Positions 10,386-22,626 of a stretch of 64,000 bases of DNA are shown one piece after another (positions within the stretch are counted from its first letter, which is position 1; each line of letters opens with the position of its first letter). The position numbers and the translations under genes are program-made. Below the pieces are notes generated by a model, which was not told where the DNA came from, searched no databases, and saw only the letters and a program-made list of their open reading frames with translations. Origin of the DNA: Pandoraea anapnoica (GTDB lineage: Bacteria > Pseudomonadota > Gammaproteobacteria > Burkholderiales > Burkholderiaceae); contig NZ_CABPSP010000007.1 in NCBI RefSeq assembly GCF_902459765.1, forward strand, positions 186,001 to 250,000. The letters run 5' to 3'.

Positions 10386-12464
10386 TCAGCTCGCCGACAT
10401 TCCGCTGTGGCGCAGCAATGCATCGACTTGCGGTGCGCGCCCTCGGAATGCGATGAACGACTCCATCGCCTCGCGACTACCGCCTACGGCGAGAATCTCG
10501 TCGCGATAGCGTGCCCCGGTCGCAGTATCCAGCACCGTGCCACTCACCTTGGCCGCTTCCTCGAAAGCGGCATAGGCGTCGGCCGAGAGCACTTCAGCCC
10601 ACTTGTAGCTGTAATAGCCTGCCGCATATCCGCCCGCGAAGATATGGCTGAATGTGTTCGGCCAGCGCGAGAAATCCACTTGCGGGGTGACGTGCAGACG
10701 ATCGTTGATGCGTCGCGACACTTCAAGCACCGACTCCGGGCCACGCGGATCGAAGTCGTAGTGCAGATGCATGTCAAAGTCCGAGAACACCAGTTGGCGC
10801 AGCATCATCAGGCCGCTCTGGAAATTGCGTGCGGCGATCATCTTGTCGAACAGCGAGCGCGGCAGGGCGGCTCCCGTATCGACATGCGCTGTCATGTGCT
10901 CAAGGACGTCCCACTCCCAGCAGAAGTTCTCCATGAACTGCGACGGCAATTCCACAGCGTCCCATTCGACGCCATTGATGCCAGCAACACCGGCATCTTC
11001 GACTTGCGTCAGCATGTGATGCAGGCCGTGACCGAACTCGTGGAACAATGTGATGACATCGTCGTGCGGCAGCAGGGCGGGCTTTTCTCCGACTGGGGCG
11101 GGGAAGTTGCAGACGAGGTAGGCGACCGGGGTTTGCAGTCCGCCGTCGTGCAGACGCTTGCGCGTGCGCGCGCTATCCATCCATGCACCGCCGCGTTTGC
11201 CTTCGCGGGCAAACAGATCCATGTAGAACTGCGCGACCAGTTCGCCATTGCGTTCGATGCGGAAGAAGCGCACGTCGGGATGCCACGTCTCAGCCTCTTG
11301 CGGACGAATCGTCACATCAAATAATGTGCCTGCAACACGGAACAAGCCGTCGAGTACCTTCGGGAGCGGGAAATACTGACGCACTTCCGTTTCGGAAAAA
11401 GCGTACCGTTGCTGGCGCAGCTTTTCAGATGCGTATGCTGTATCCCAGGGCTGCAACTTGTCGATGCCGAGCGACTCGGCCGCAAACGCTTGAAGCTCTT
11501 CCCAGTCATTCTCAGCATACGGACGGGCACGGCGCGCAAGGTCTTCGAGGAATTCGAGCACTTGCGCGGGCGATTCGGCCATCTTCGGCTCGAGTGAGAC
11601 TTCTGCGTAGTTCTTGAAGCCCAGCATTTGCGCTTCTTCTCGGCGCAGCGCGAGTTGCTCCACGACGATACCGGTATTGTCCCAAGCCGCGTCGCCATCG
11701 CCGAACTTCGGTCCGAGTTCGGATGCGCGTGTCACGTTCGCCCGATATAGTTTTTCGCGTAGTGCGCGATTGTCGGCGTACTGGAGCACGGGGAAATACG
11801 ACGGGAAGTGCAGCGTGAACTTCCAGCCTTCCACGCCATCGCGATCGGCAGCGGCGCGTGCGGCCGCCTTGTCGTCGTCAGGCAGACCCGCGATCTCCGT
11901 TTCATCGGTCACGACGAGGGAGAACTTGTTGGTCGCATCAAGGACGTGATCGGAGAAGCTCTTCGCGAGACTGGCCTGTTCTTCCTGAATCTCGGCAAAT
12001 CGCGGCTTCTGATCTTCGGGGAGTTCTGCGCCGCCCAGGCGGAAGCCGCGCATTTCGTTGTCGAGGATCTTCTTGCGAGCGGTCGATAGTCCGGCAAACT
12101 CCGGTCCAGCGGCAATGGCCTTGTACTTGTCGAACAGCGCGAGATTCTGGCCGACACTGGCTGAAAACTCGGTGACACGGGGCAGGTTTTCGCTATAGGC
12201 GGCGCGCAATTCCGGGGTGTCGGCGACTGCGTTCAGGTGTCCGATGATTTCCCAGGCGCGTCCAAGGCCTTCCGTGCCGTCTTCGACAGCGTCGAGGATA
12301 TTGGCCCATGTCGCCGGTGTTGCGGGGTCGGCTGCGCGATCGACGGCCGCACGCGCCTGCTCCAGTAGCACGTCGACGGCCGGCGTCACATGCTCGGGGC
12401 GAATTTCGGAAAAACGGGGGAGTCCCTCGATGTCGAGAAGAGGATTGCTTTTCGGCGTATTCAT
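10386..12464 (-). CDS. prlC: Oligopeptidase A (M3 family metallopeptidase)
   Basis: A 692-residue cytosolic zinc peptidase. The M3 signature HEFGHGLHHML (HExxH-type, with HEFGH) is clear in the C-terminal half, preceded by a long helical domain. The ATG at 12464 (MNTPKSNPLL) is chosen; an in-frame GTG at 12479 would add five residues. The family degrades short peptides, including cleaved signal peptides. It reads convergently toward the secreted protein upstream and starts about 360 bp from the folD stop. Confidence 0.95.
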   Translation of the reverse strand: MNTPKSNPLLDIEGLPRFSEIRPEHVTPAVDVLLEQARAAVDRAADPATPATWANILDAVEDGTEGLGRAWEIIGHLNAVADTPELRAAYSENLPRVTEFSASVGQNLALFDKYKAIAAGPEFAGLSTARKKILDNEMRGFRLGGAELPEDQKPRFAEIQEEQASLAKSFSDHVLDATNKFSLVVTDETEIAGLPDDDKAAARAAADRDGVEGWKFTLHFPSYFPVLQYADNRALREKLYRANVTRASELGPKFGDGDAAWDNTGIVVEQLALRREEAQMLGFKNYAEVSLEPKMAESPAQVLEFLEDLARRARPYAENDWEELQAFAAESLGIDKLQPWDTAYASEKLRQQRYAFSETEVRQYFPLPKVLDGLFRVAGTLFDVTIRPQEAETWHPDVRFFRIERNGELVAQFYMDLFAREGKRGGAWMDSARTRKRLHDGGLQTPVAYLVCNFPAPVGEKPALLPHDDVITLFHEFGHGLHHMLTQVEDAGVAGINGVEWDAVELPSQFMENFCWEWDVLEHMTAHVDTGAALPRSLFDKMIAARNFQSGLMMLRQLVFSDFDMHLHYDFDPRGPESVLEVSRRINDRLHVTPQVDFSRWPNTFSHIFAGGYAAGYYSYKWAEVLSADAYAAFEEAAKVSGTVLDTATGARYRDEILAVGGSREAMESFIAFRGRAPQVDALLRHSGMSAS

Positions 12465-12738
12465 GCGTTCGTTATCCACTTGAAGGGGCTTACGAAGAGT
12501 GTGGGGGCAACCTGTCGAATTTTCCAGTCGTTTTTTTCAACTGATGTCATTGATGTCGCCAACCGGGTGTTGTCCGCGAAGCCTTGGTGGGATTGACTTG
12601 GCGGCGTTTTGCGAAGGCCGTGCGTCGGTGTGAGGATCTGTTTTGTTACTCGGTGCAGACCGGGTTTTCGGGGGATTCCGATGTACCGCTTGGGTATTTC
12701 TCATCGGGCCCGCGTGGCGTGTGGCCCATGAATGAAGA
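12465..12738. other. Intergenic stretch between prlC and folD
   Basis: About 270 bp upstream of prlC and downstream of folD (both on the minus strand). It should contain the prlC promoter, but no convincing -35/-10 pair was found. No credible small gene was seen. Confidence 0.4.
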
Positions 12739-12770
12739 GGGCGCGTACGACCTTTCGGCCGTGCGCGCCC
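12739..12770 (-). terminator. Terminator-like hairpin after folD
   Basis: GGGCGCGTACG pairs with CGTGCGCGCCC with one mismatch. On the minus strand the stem is followed by CTCTTCATTC, a moderately T-rich tail, 57 bp beyond the folD stop. Confidence 0.5.
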
Positions 12771-12826
12771 CATAAGGCGTTGCTGCGGAAAGAACCGTTG
12801 CTTCTGGTCAACGTTCCAATTGGCGA

Positions 12827-13678
12827 TCAGCCAAGCGCACGCTCCGCCGCTTCGATCGTGTTGACCAGCAACATGGTAATGGTCATCGGGCCCACCCCGC
12901 CGGGCACCGGTGTGATGAAGCCAGCGACTTCCTTGACGCCGTGGAAATCGACGTCGCCACAGAGCTTGCCTTCGTCGTCACGATTCATGCCGACGTCGAT
13001 CACCGCAGCACCCGGCTTGACCATATCGGCAGTGACGATATTGCGCTTGCCCACTGCGGCAACGATCACGTCGGCATTGCGCGTGTGCGCCGCCAGATCA
13101 CGCGTCTTGCTGTTGCAGATGGTGACGGTGGCACCAGCCTGAAGCAGCATCATGGCCATGGGTTTGCCGACGATGTTCGACGCACCGATCACGACAGCGA
13201 CAGCGCCACGCAGCGGGAACGCCACGGATTCGAGCATCTTCATGCAGCCGTAAGGGGTGCAGGGACGGAACAGCGGTGCGCCCGTCATGAGCGCCCCGGC
13301 GTTCGAGACGTGGAAGCCGTCGACATCCTTTTCCGGCGCAATGGCTTCGAGCACCTTGTGGCTGTCGATGTGCTTCGGCAGCGGCAGTTGCACGAGAATG
13401 CCGTTGATCTTCGGATCGCGATTCAGCTCATCGATTCGTGCAAGCAAATCGCTCTCGGTCAGATCCGCCGGGTACCGATCGAGCGACGAATACAGGCCAT
13501 TGTCTTCGCAAGCCTTAACCTTGTTGCGTACGTAGACCTGGCTGGCCGGATCCTCGCCGACCAGAACCACGGCGAGGCCGGGTTGATGGCCGCGGGCGGT
13601 GAGTGCGGCGGCGCGCGTGGCGACTTCGGCACGAATACGTTTGGCGAGGGCGTTGCCGTCGATGAGGGTGGCGGTCAT
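12827..13678 (-). CDS. folD: Bifunctional methylenetetrahydrofolate dehydrogenase/cyclohydrolase FolD
   Basis: A 283-residue enzyme interconverting methylene-, methenyl- and formyl-tetrahydrofolate with NADP. Family motifs are visible: [13 protein letters not shown] with the catalytic Lys, a [13 protein letters not shown] block, and [30 protein letters not shown] for cofactor binding. The end [17 protein letters not shown] is the C-terminal signature. The frame extends to 13717, but the ATG at 13678 (MTATLIDG) fits the family length. Confidence 0.97.
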   Translation of the reverse strand: MTATLIDGNALAKRIRAEVATRAAALTARGHQPGLAVVLVGEDPASQVYVRNKVKACEDNGLYSSLDRYPADLTESDLLARIDELNRDPKINGILVQLPLPKHIDSHKVLEAIAPEKDVDGFHVSNAGALMTGAPLFRPCTPYGCMKMLESVAFPLRGAVAVVIGASNIVGKPMAMMLLQAGATVTICNSKTRDLAAHTRNADVIVAAVGKRNIVTADMVKPGAAVIDVGMNRDDEGKLCGDVDFHGVKEVAGFITPVPGGVGPMTITMLLVNTIEAAERALG

Positions 13679-14009
13679 GATGCGTGGATATCGTATGAAG
13701 GAAGGGGGCTGGCCCAAGGGGCCGTATACGGCGACGCGGGTCGGGCGGACGACGAGCGCATAGGCCGTATTATACCGGCGCGCTGGGGCTCACGGGAGTG
13801 GGGCGCACGGCGTAACGCGTTAACGTCAGCGTTAGTCAGCGCTAGTCAGCGCTAGCGAAAGCGCCGTTGGCGAGGGGAAGGAAGGGCGTAACCCGAGGGG
13901 CGCGACCGGTGGTCGGTCGTCGGAGGGGCCCGGTGGGGCACCGAGCTTGGCATCAGCACAGTGCTCGAAGGCTCGATACCCTGCACCCTAAGGTGCAGGG
14001 CGATCCAGT
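13679..14009. repeat. Intergenic region with three 10-bp tandem repeats and a palindrome
   Basis: The sequence GTCAGCG(T/C)TA occurs three times head to tail at 13825-13854. A 9-bp inverted repeat, CCCTGCACC-CTAA-GGTGCAGGG, lies at 13979-14000 just past the response regulator stop and may act as its terminator, although it has no T tail. No gene is seen here. Confidence 0.5.
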
Positions 14010-14657
14010 TTATCGCTTGGACAGTGCCAGGCGGAGTAGATCGGCAACGGTGTTAACGTTGAGCTTCTCCATGATGTTGGCGCGGTGCGCTTCGACCGTC
14101 TTGATGCTGATGCCCAGATCGTCGGCAATCTGTTTGTTCAGGCGGCCGGCGATGATGCGCTCGAGCACCTGGTGCTCTCGGCTCGTCAGCTTCCTGAGCA
14201 GTTCTTCCGCAGCTTGCTGTTCTCGATGGCGGCCAGCCTCCTCGCGAGCGGTTCTCAGCATGTTTTCGACCTGCTTGCGCAGCTCGCCCTCGTCGAACGG
14301 CTTTTCGATGAAGTCCGTAGCACCTTTCTTCATCGTTTCGACAGCCATCGGCACGTCGCCGTGGCCCGTCACGAAGATGATCGGCAGGTTGATCCCGCGC
14401 TCGATCAGGGCGTCCTGAAGCTCCAGTCCGCTCATGCCCGGCATGCGGACGTCGAGAATCAGGCAGCCAATCAGGTTGTTCGGGCGGTTGCTTTGCGTAA
14501 CGTCTGCGCAAAACTGCAGAAAATCGTCTGCACTGCCAAACCCTCGTACGTGATATCCATTGGCTTCAAGAAGCCAGCGAAGCGAGTCGCGGACAGCTTC
14601 GTCGTCATCGACAACAAAGACGGTTTCTTGATCGGTACTGATATTGGGTGTCGTCAT
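14010..14657 (-). CDS. FixJ/NarL-type two-component response regulator
   Basis: A 215-residue regulator. The receiver domain shows the acidic VVDDDE cluster and the phospho-acceptor Asp69 in LILDVRMPGMSG, with later VTGHGD and EKPFDE motifs. The C-terminal LuxR/FixJ-type helix-turn-helix includes LTSREHQVLERIIAGRLNK and DLGISIKTVEAHR. The start ATG at 14657 overlaps the stop of the sensor kinase gene by four bases (ATGA), pointing to coupled translation and a cognate pair. The upstream extension of the frame to 14720 is inside the kinase gene and is not used. Confidence 0.92.
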   Translation of the reverse strand: MTTPNISTDQETVFVVDDDEAVRDSLRWLLEANGYHVRGFGSADDFLQFCADVTQSNRPNNLIGCLILDVRMPGMSGLELQDALIERGINLPIIFVTGHGDVPMAVETMKKGATDFIEKPFDEGELRKQVENMLRTAREEAGRHREQQAAEELLRKLTSREHQVLERIIAGRLNKQIADDLGISIKTVEAHRANIMEKLNVNTVADLLRLALSKR

Positions 14658-17137
14658 AGTCCTCCCCCGGATCCGGATGTCGTATCGCTTTCTAACGGTA
14701 ACAGAATACAAAAAGTACAACCATTCCGCACGCCGTCGATTTCATTGTTTTCTACCCACAGACGGCCGTGGTGCGATTCGATGATCGAACGGCAGATGTT
14801 CAGGCCCATGCCCATGCCGTCCGACTTGGTACTAAAGAACGGTTCAAACAATCGTTCGATAGTCGCTTCGTCAACCCCAGGCCCGTGATCGGACACCTGG
14901 AATTCAACAGATTTATCCCGCCGTTCCACATGCAAACGCACCGTCGGGTCGCGTCGCTGCCCCGGCGGGGGCGTGTAGCCGTGCATCGCTTCGGCGGCGT
15001 TCTTCAGAAGGTTCATGAGGACCTGCTCGATCAACACCGGGTCGACGTTGATCTGTGGCAGTCCTGCCGGTAGCTCTGTGACGATACGGATACGACGCTT
15101 ACGCGCTTCGATCTCTGCGAGGCCGACGGCGTCCGCCACGATCTCATAAATGGATGACGGTTGTCGCTTCGGCTCGCTCCGTTTCACGAAGGCGCGAATC
15201 CGCTTGATGATCATCCCGGCACGCACCGCCTGCTGAGACGTCTTTTCCAGCGCCGGTAGCAGTGTTTCAGGGGACGTGCGGCCAGCACGCACGAGGGCGG
15301 CCGTGCCCATACAGTAGTTGTTGATGGCTGCGAGCGGCTGATTCAGCTCGTGAGCCAGCGACGATGCCATTTCACCCATCGTCGTCAGGCGGCCGGTGAA
15401 TTGCAGGCGTTCTTCTTCCTGGCGGGCCAGCTCTTCTGCATGACGGCGAGCCGTAATATCCGTCGCCACTTGCAATTGCGCAAGGTGGCCGTCCACCCAC
15501 TGAATGTACTGACGTCGGACTTCAAACCATTTCTGGTGCGTTGGCAGGTAAATTTCCTGTGTTTCTGCCGCCGTGTCGGTCAGCGACGCCGCGGGCAGTC
15601 CGGCAAAAGCATCGACCATGTCGATGTGGTCGAGCGACGTCGGTGACAATTCGCCCCCGCCCGACAGTTCGAGGTGGCCTTCGGGGCGCGTGCCGAACAG
15701 TTGCCGGTAATAGCGGTTGGCGAAGAGTAACTCTGCCTTGTCGACGGCCAGCACCGATACCGAGGCATCAAGGCTTTCGAGCACCGTCGTGAACCGTTCG
15801 TGCGCAGCGGCGAGTTCTTCGCGGGCGCGTTTGGGCTCGCTGATGTCGGTCAACGAGGACATCCAACCGGTCTGGCGGCCGTGGGCATCGACCAGCGGCG
15901 AAACGAACATACGCGCGTAAAAAATCGTGCCGTCCTTGCGCTGCACCCGAATTTCGAAACCGTGCGACGGAGCTTTGCCACGCAGCGTCATATCGATGCG
16001 GCGCTGCATTTCGTGGATATCGTCCTTCGGCCAGTACGGGTAGGGCGGCGCACGGTTCATGAGATCTGGCTCGTCCCAGCCCGTCATCCGACAAAACGCG
16101 GGATTCACATAGGTGATATGGCCTTGCAGGTCGAGGACTCGCATACCGATCACGATGGAGTTCTCCATCGCCCGGCGGAACGACGTCTCATTAAACAGCG
16201 CTTGCTGTGCTTCGAATCGCTGGCGCGTGTGACGCCATAAACTCCAGAGACTCCAGAGCACGAAGCAGGACAACCCGGCGATCAGCCAGACGAGCGTGTT
16301 GTTGACGAAGTTGCCGACCGCCGGATACGAGTAGATGCGCACAGCAAGACTGTGGCCGGGCGGATCGAGCAACAATTCGTACGACACGTCGCGTGGCAAC
16401 GGTGGTCGCGTGGACGTCGTCGCCAATTCGTTGTTGTGCGTGTCGATGAACGACACCTTGAACTTGTCGCCGAGTTCCTGGGGCAACTCGTGAATCAGCA
16501 GACCCTCGACCGAATACACCGCGCTGATCGTGCCGAGGAACTCGCGCTCGCGCAGTACGGGCACCTGAACGACGATGTAGCTGGCCCCCGAGGCGTCGTA
16601 GATCAGCGTGGAGTAGGCGGAGCGCCGCGAGTCGCGCGCCGCGCGAAACGCCACTAACAGCTCGTCCTCCATCGGATGCTGGGCCGAGCCTTGTAACCGG
16701 GAAGCGAACGGGGAGTCCGCCGGAACGGCCCACTTCGGCCGTTGCGATGCATCGAGCCAGTTCATGAAGACGATGTCTGCATGATTTTGCATCAGCTCGC
16801 TTGCCGTGTTCTGGAAGTGCGCCACGTCCTGCGGTTTGGCCGCCGTATCGCGCGCAAGGGAACTGATCTGGTCCTGAATGGCCAGCATATTGAGGCGGAT
16901 CTGCTGCTGCGCCCACGCGACGTTTCGATAAAGCGTGTCCTGCTGCTGTTCCGTTTCGCGACGGTTCAGGCTCCACAGAATCAAACTCATCACCACCAGG
17001 AAGATCACAATGGAGACGAGCGGAACCAGCAAGTAGTAGTGCGACTCCGCAAACCCCTGCAACCAACGGTTGGAGCGGGCTGGCGTAGTAGCGGACCGGG
17101 ACGGCGGGGATGAGTTTGCGAGGCGTGGCGAAAGCAT
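14654..17137 (-). CDS. PAS-domain sensor histidine kinase (FixL/DctB-like)
   Basis: An 827-residue membrane kinase. TM1 spans about residues 35-57; a periplasmic sensor region follows; TM2 (NTLVWLIAGLSCFVLWSLWSLW) is near 280-302. Two PAS regions lie between about 315 and 565, the first with a PAC-like IRVQRKDGTIFYARMFVSPL segment. The H box GEMASSLAHELNQPL places the phospho-acceptor at His596. An ATPase domain with NLLKNAAEAM, DHGPGVD and GMGMGLNICRSI follows. The gene is divergent from aceE and upstream of its regulator, so carbon or redox status is a plausible signal, though this is inference. Confidence 0.92.
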   Translation of the reverse strand: MLSPRLANSSPPSRSATTPARSNRWLQGFAESHYYLLVPLVSIVIFLVVMSLILWSLNRRETEQQQDTLYRNVAWAQQQIRLNMLAIQDQISSLARDTAAKPQDVAHFQNTASELMQNHADIVFMNWLDASQRPKWAVPADSPFASRLQGSAQHPMEDELLVAFRAARDSRRSAYSTLIYDASGASYIVVQVPVLREREFLGTISAVYSVEGLLIHELPQELGDKFKVSFIDTHNNELATTSTRPPLPRDVSYELLLDPPGHSLAVRIYSYPAVGNFVNNTLVWLIAGLSCFVLWSLWSLWRHTRQRFEAQQALFNETSFRRAMENSIVIGMRVLDLQGHITYVNPAFCRMTGWDEPDLMNRAPPYPYWPKDDIHEMQRRIDMTLRGKAPSHGFEIRVQRKDGTIFYARMFVSPLVDAHGRQTGWMSSLTDISEPKRAREELAAAHERFTTVLESLDASVSVLAVDKAELLFANRYYRQLFGTRPEGHLELSGGGELSPTSLDHIDMVDAFAGLPAASLTDTAAETQEIYLPTHQKWFEVRRQYIQWVDGHLAQLQVATDITARRHAEELARQEEERLQFTGRLTTMGEMASSLAHELNQPLAAINNYCMGTAALVRAGRTSPETLLPALEKTSQQAVRAGMIIKRIRAFVKRSEPKRQPSSIYEIVADAVGLAEIEARKRRIRIVTELPAGLPQINVDPVLIEQVLMNLLKNAAEAMHGYTPPPGQRRDPTVRLHVERRDKSVEFQVSDHGPGVDEATIERLFEPFFSTKSDGMGMGLNICRSIIESHHGRLWVENNEIDGVRNGCTFCILLPLESDTTSGSGGGL

Positions 17138-17478
17138 GCCGAGATTGTAGCGCAGGCCGACCGGTTTCCCGCTGTCCGAGTCTGTCAGGTACTGCTTTTC
17201 GGAAGCGTCCGATCTTTTTGGTAAGACGGCTGCTTAATTCGCCCGCGAGACCGATCGGTACACCCAAAATCGTGATCTGATGGTGTCGGCAACCCATTGA
17301 TTTTATGTGCAGTGCAGCAGATTTTCGCATTATGAAAATTGCTATCGTAATCTGAAATTTCGCTTGCGAAGGCGGGAATAACCTTCGTACAATGCCCCGG
17401 TAAAAATGCCGGTAGGCCCGTCCATGAAGCGGGTTACGACCATTACGCCAACCCGCTAACGACAGACAAGGAGACACC
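17138..17478. promoter_or_regulatory. Divergent intergenic region with aceE promoter and leader hairpin
   Basis: Reading toward aceE, TTGCGA (17364-17369) and TACAAT (17388-17393) are separated by 18 bp, a good sigma-70 match. The predicted leader of about 80 nt contains an exact 8-bp stem, AGCGGGTT (17428-17435) with AACCCGCT (17450-17457), ending just before the ribosome site AAGGAG. The kinase promoter should lie in the left half but was not located. Confidence 0.55.
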
Positions 17479-20166
<2,688 letters not shown>

Positions 20167-20263
20167 CGGCCGCTGCGTGCGGTGAGCGTGTCGGTCAGTT
20201 GCCCCCCAGCGACAGACCGGCGTGTGCCGCACGTCAAGCGCAGCCTCGAGGAGACTGTGGAAA

Positions 20264-21946
20264 ATGAGTCAAGTGATCGAAGTGAAAGTCCCGGATATCG
20301 GTGACTTCAAGGACTTGCCCGTAATTGAAGTGCTGGTGAAGGCGGGCGACAAGATCGACGCCGAGCAGGCCCTGATCACGCTGGAGTCGGATAAGGCCAC
20401 GATGGACGTGCCGAGCCCGGCCGCAGGTGTCATTAAAGCGCTGAGCCTGAAGGTCGGCGATGAAGTATCCGAAGGTTCTGTGATTTTGACGCTCGAAACC
20501 GCTAACGGCTCGGGCGCACAGGCCAATGGCGCCGCTGCACCGGCCGCTCCGGCTGCGGCACCGCAAGCTGCTGCACCCGCCGCTGTATCGGCCGCCGCCC
20601 CGGCAGCGCCTGCTGCCCCGGCCGCTAGCGGCGGTAGCAGCAAGATCGACGTCAAGGTGCCGGATATCGGCGGTTATGACGACGTGCCCGTGATCGAAGT
20701 GCTGGTGAAGGTGGGCGACATCGTCACTGCCGAGCAATCGCTCGTGACGCTGGAATCGGACAAGGCCTCGATGGACGTGCCTAGCCCGGCCGCAGGTGTG
20801 GTGAAAGAACTGAAGGTGAACGTCGGTGACAAGGTCTCCGAAGGTTCGCTGATCCTCGTGCTCGAAGGCGCGGCTGCCGCTCCGGCTGCGGCACCCACCA
20901 AGGCAGCAGCCCCGGCCGCCGCACCGGCACCCGCCGCCCAAAGCGCAGCGCCCGCACCAGCACAGGCTCCGGCGGCAGCACCGGCGCCGGCCGCTGTTCC
21001 TGCGGCAGCACAAGGCAGCCAGCCGATCAGCCACGCCAGTCCGTCGGTGCGTAAGTTCGCACGCGAACTGGGCGTGGATATCACGCAGGTCAAGGGCACG
21101 GGGCCGAAGGGCCGCGTGGTCGTCGACGACGTGCGCAACTTTGTCAAGAGCGCACTTTCCGGCAACCGTCCGGCCGCTGCAGGCGCTGCGCCGGCGGGTG
21201 GTGGCGAGTTGAATCTGCTGCCGTGGCCGAAGGTCGATTTCGCGAAGTACGGTCCTGTCGAGCCGAAGGCGCTCTCGCGCATCAAGAAGATCTCCGGCGC
21301 GAACCTGCATCGCAACTGGGTCATGATCCCGCACGTCACGAACAACGACGAAGCGGATATCGGTGAACTCGAAGCGTTCCGCGTGCAGTTGAACAAGGAA
21401 AACGAAAAGGCTGGCATCAAGGTCACGATGCTTGCGTTCGTCATCAAGGCCTGCGTGCTGGCCCTGAAGAAATTCCCGACGTTCAACGCCAGCCTCGACG
21501 GCGACAATCTGGTCTTCAAACAGTACTTCCACATCGGTTTCGCCGCCGACACGCCGAACGGCCTCGTGGTGCCGGTCGTTCGCGACGCGGACAAGAAGGG
21601 TGTGTTCGAGATCGCTCGCGAAACGTCGGAACTGGCAAAGCTCGCCCGCGAAGGCAAGCTCAAGCCGGATCAGATGCAAGGTGGCTGCTTCTCGATTTCG
21701 TCGCTCGGCGGCATCGGTGGCACGACCTTCACGCCGATCATTAACGCACCGGAAGTTGCCATTCTGGGTCTGTCGCGTTCGTATCAGAAGCCAGTGTGGG
21801 ATGAGCGCAAGCAGCAGTTCCTGCCGCAACTGACGCTGCCGCTGTCACTGTCCTACGATCACCGCGTGATCGATGGCGCAGAAGCCGCTCGCTTCAACGC
21901 CTACCTGGGGCAGCTGTTGGCGGACTTCCGTCGCGCGATGCTGTAA
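20264..21946 (+). CDS. aceF: Dihydrolipoyllysine acetyltransferase (pyruvate dehydrogenase E2)
   Basis: A 560-residue E2 subunit. Two N-terminal lipoyl domains are visible, each with the lipoylation motif ESDKA (ESDKATMDVPSP, ESDKASMDVPSP), joined by Ala/Pro-rich linkers. A peripheral subunit-binding domain (SPSVRKFARELGVDITQVKGTGPKGRV) precedes the catalytic domain, which ends SLSYDHRVIDGAEAARF with the active-site His. The ATG at 20264 is preceded by GAGGAGACTGTGGAAA. It transfers acetyl groups to CoA in the pyruvate dehydrogenase complex. Confidence 0.97.
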   Translation: MSQVIEVKVPDIGDFKDLPVIEVLVKAGDKIDAEQALITLESDKATMDVPSPAAGVIKALSLKVGDEVSEGSVILTLETANGSGAQANGAAAPAAPAAAPQAAAPAAVSAAAPAAPAAPAASGGSSKIDVKVPDIGGYDDVPVIEVLVKVGDIVTAEQSLVTLESDKASMDVPSPAAGVVKELKVNVGDKVSEGSLILVLEGAAAAPAAAPTKAAAPAAAPAPAAQSAAPAPAQAPAAAPAPAAVPAAAQGSQPISHASPSVRKFARELGVDITQVKGTGPKGRVVVDDVRNFVKSALSGNRPAAAGAAPAGGGELNLLPWPKVDFAKYGPVEPKALSRIKKISGANLHRNWVMIPHVTNNDEADIGELEAFRVQLNKENEKAGIKVTMLAFVIKACVLALKKFPTFNASLDGDNLVFKQYFHIGFAADTPNGLVVPVVRDADKKGVFEIARETSELAKLAREGKLKPDQMQGGCFSISSLGGIGGTTFTPIINAPEVAILGLSRSYQKPVWDERKQQFLPQLTLPLSLSYDHRVIDGAEAARFNAYLGQLLADFRRAML

Positions 21947-22024
21947 TGGATTTTGCCGCCGGCGGCGCGTGAGCGCACCGGCGGCATTCGCGCAAGCTTC
22001 AGGATTCTGGACGGGGAGGGCATC

Positions 22025-22606
22025 ATGACCACCGTGGTAGTCGTCAAGAAGGCAGGGGAAATCGCCATTGCCGCCGATTCGCTCGTCACGTTCGGCGATA
22101 CCCGGCTGTCGCAATCCTACGAAGAGAACCGCAAGGTTTTTCTCGTGGGGGATTCCTATGTCGGTCTGGCCGGCACGACGGCACATTTTCCGGTCATGCG
22201 CGCCATTCTTTCCGGTATGGCGGATGAGTGCCGTCTCCATTCGCGAGACGAAGTTTTCCGCACGTTCTGCCGGGTCCATCAGAAGCTCAAGGAAGAGTAT
22301 TTCCTCAACACAAAGGAAGAGGAAGACGACCCGTACGAGTCGTCGCAGATCACGAGCGTGATCGCGAATCCGACAGGGATCTACGGGGTGTATTCCTACC
22401 GGGAAGTGTTCGTTTTCGATCGGTTCTGGGGGATCGGTTCGGGGCGCAATTTCGCGCTCGGCGCCATGTATGCCCTCTACGACCAGGATCTGAGCGCACG
22501 TGCCATCGCCGAAGCCGGCGTGAAGGCGGGGGCGGAATTCGACAAGAGTTCGGCCGGTCCGTTTCAGGTGCATGAGTTTCCGATCGATACCACCATCAAG
22601 TCATAA
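22025..22606 (+). CDS. Beta-proteobacterial proteasome homologue (BPH), HslV-like Ntn hydrolase
   Basis: A 193-residue protein beginning Met-Thr-Thr ([24 protein letters not shown]). After Met removal Thr1 would be the nucleophile, Asp17 matches the catalytic Asp of HslV and Lys36 is the likely counterpart of HslV Lys33. VGLAGTTAH fits the substrate-binding loop. The N-terminus resembles HslV, but the body ([36 protein letters not shown]) matches the separate family called BPH rather than HslV. No HslU-type ATPase is adjacent. It sits between aceF and lpdA, 20 bp before lpdA, so it is probably in the pdh transcript. Its substrates are unknown. Confidence 0.8.
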   Translation: MTTVVVVKKAGEIAIAADSLVTFGDTRLSQSYEENRKVFLVGDSYVGLAGTTAHFPVMRAILSGMADECRLHSRDEVFRTFCRVHQKLKEEYFLNTKEEEDDPYESSQITSVIANPTGIYGVYSYREVFVFDRFWGIGSGRNFALGAMYALYDQDLSARAIAEAGVKAGAEFDKSSAGPFQVHEFPIDTTIKS

Positions 22607-22626
22607 ATGCGACAGGGAGACCCCGC

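Noticed and set aside
13825-13854. Three 10-bp tandem repeats as a regulatory array
   Set aside because: They are short, lie between two minus-strand genes without a visible promoter, and could be chance or replication slippage.
20234-21829. 531-codon open frame on the minus strand
   Set aside because: It is antisense to aceF and reflects the codon bias of its Ala/Pro-rich linkers.
22025-22606. Annotation of this gene as HslV
   Set aside because: No hslU is adjacent and the sequence after the first 24 residues diverges from HslV; the BPH family fits better.
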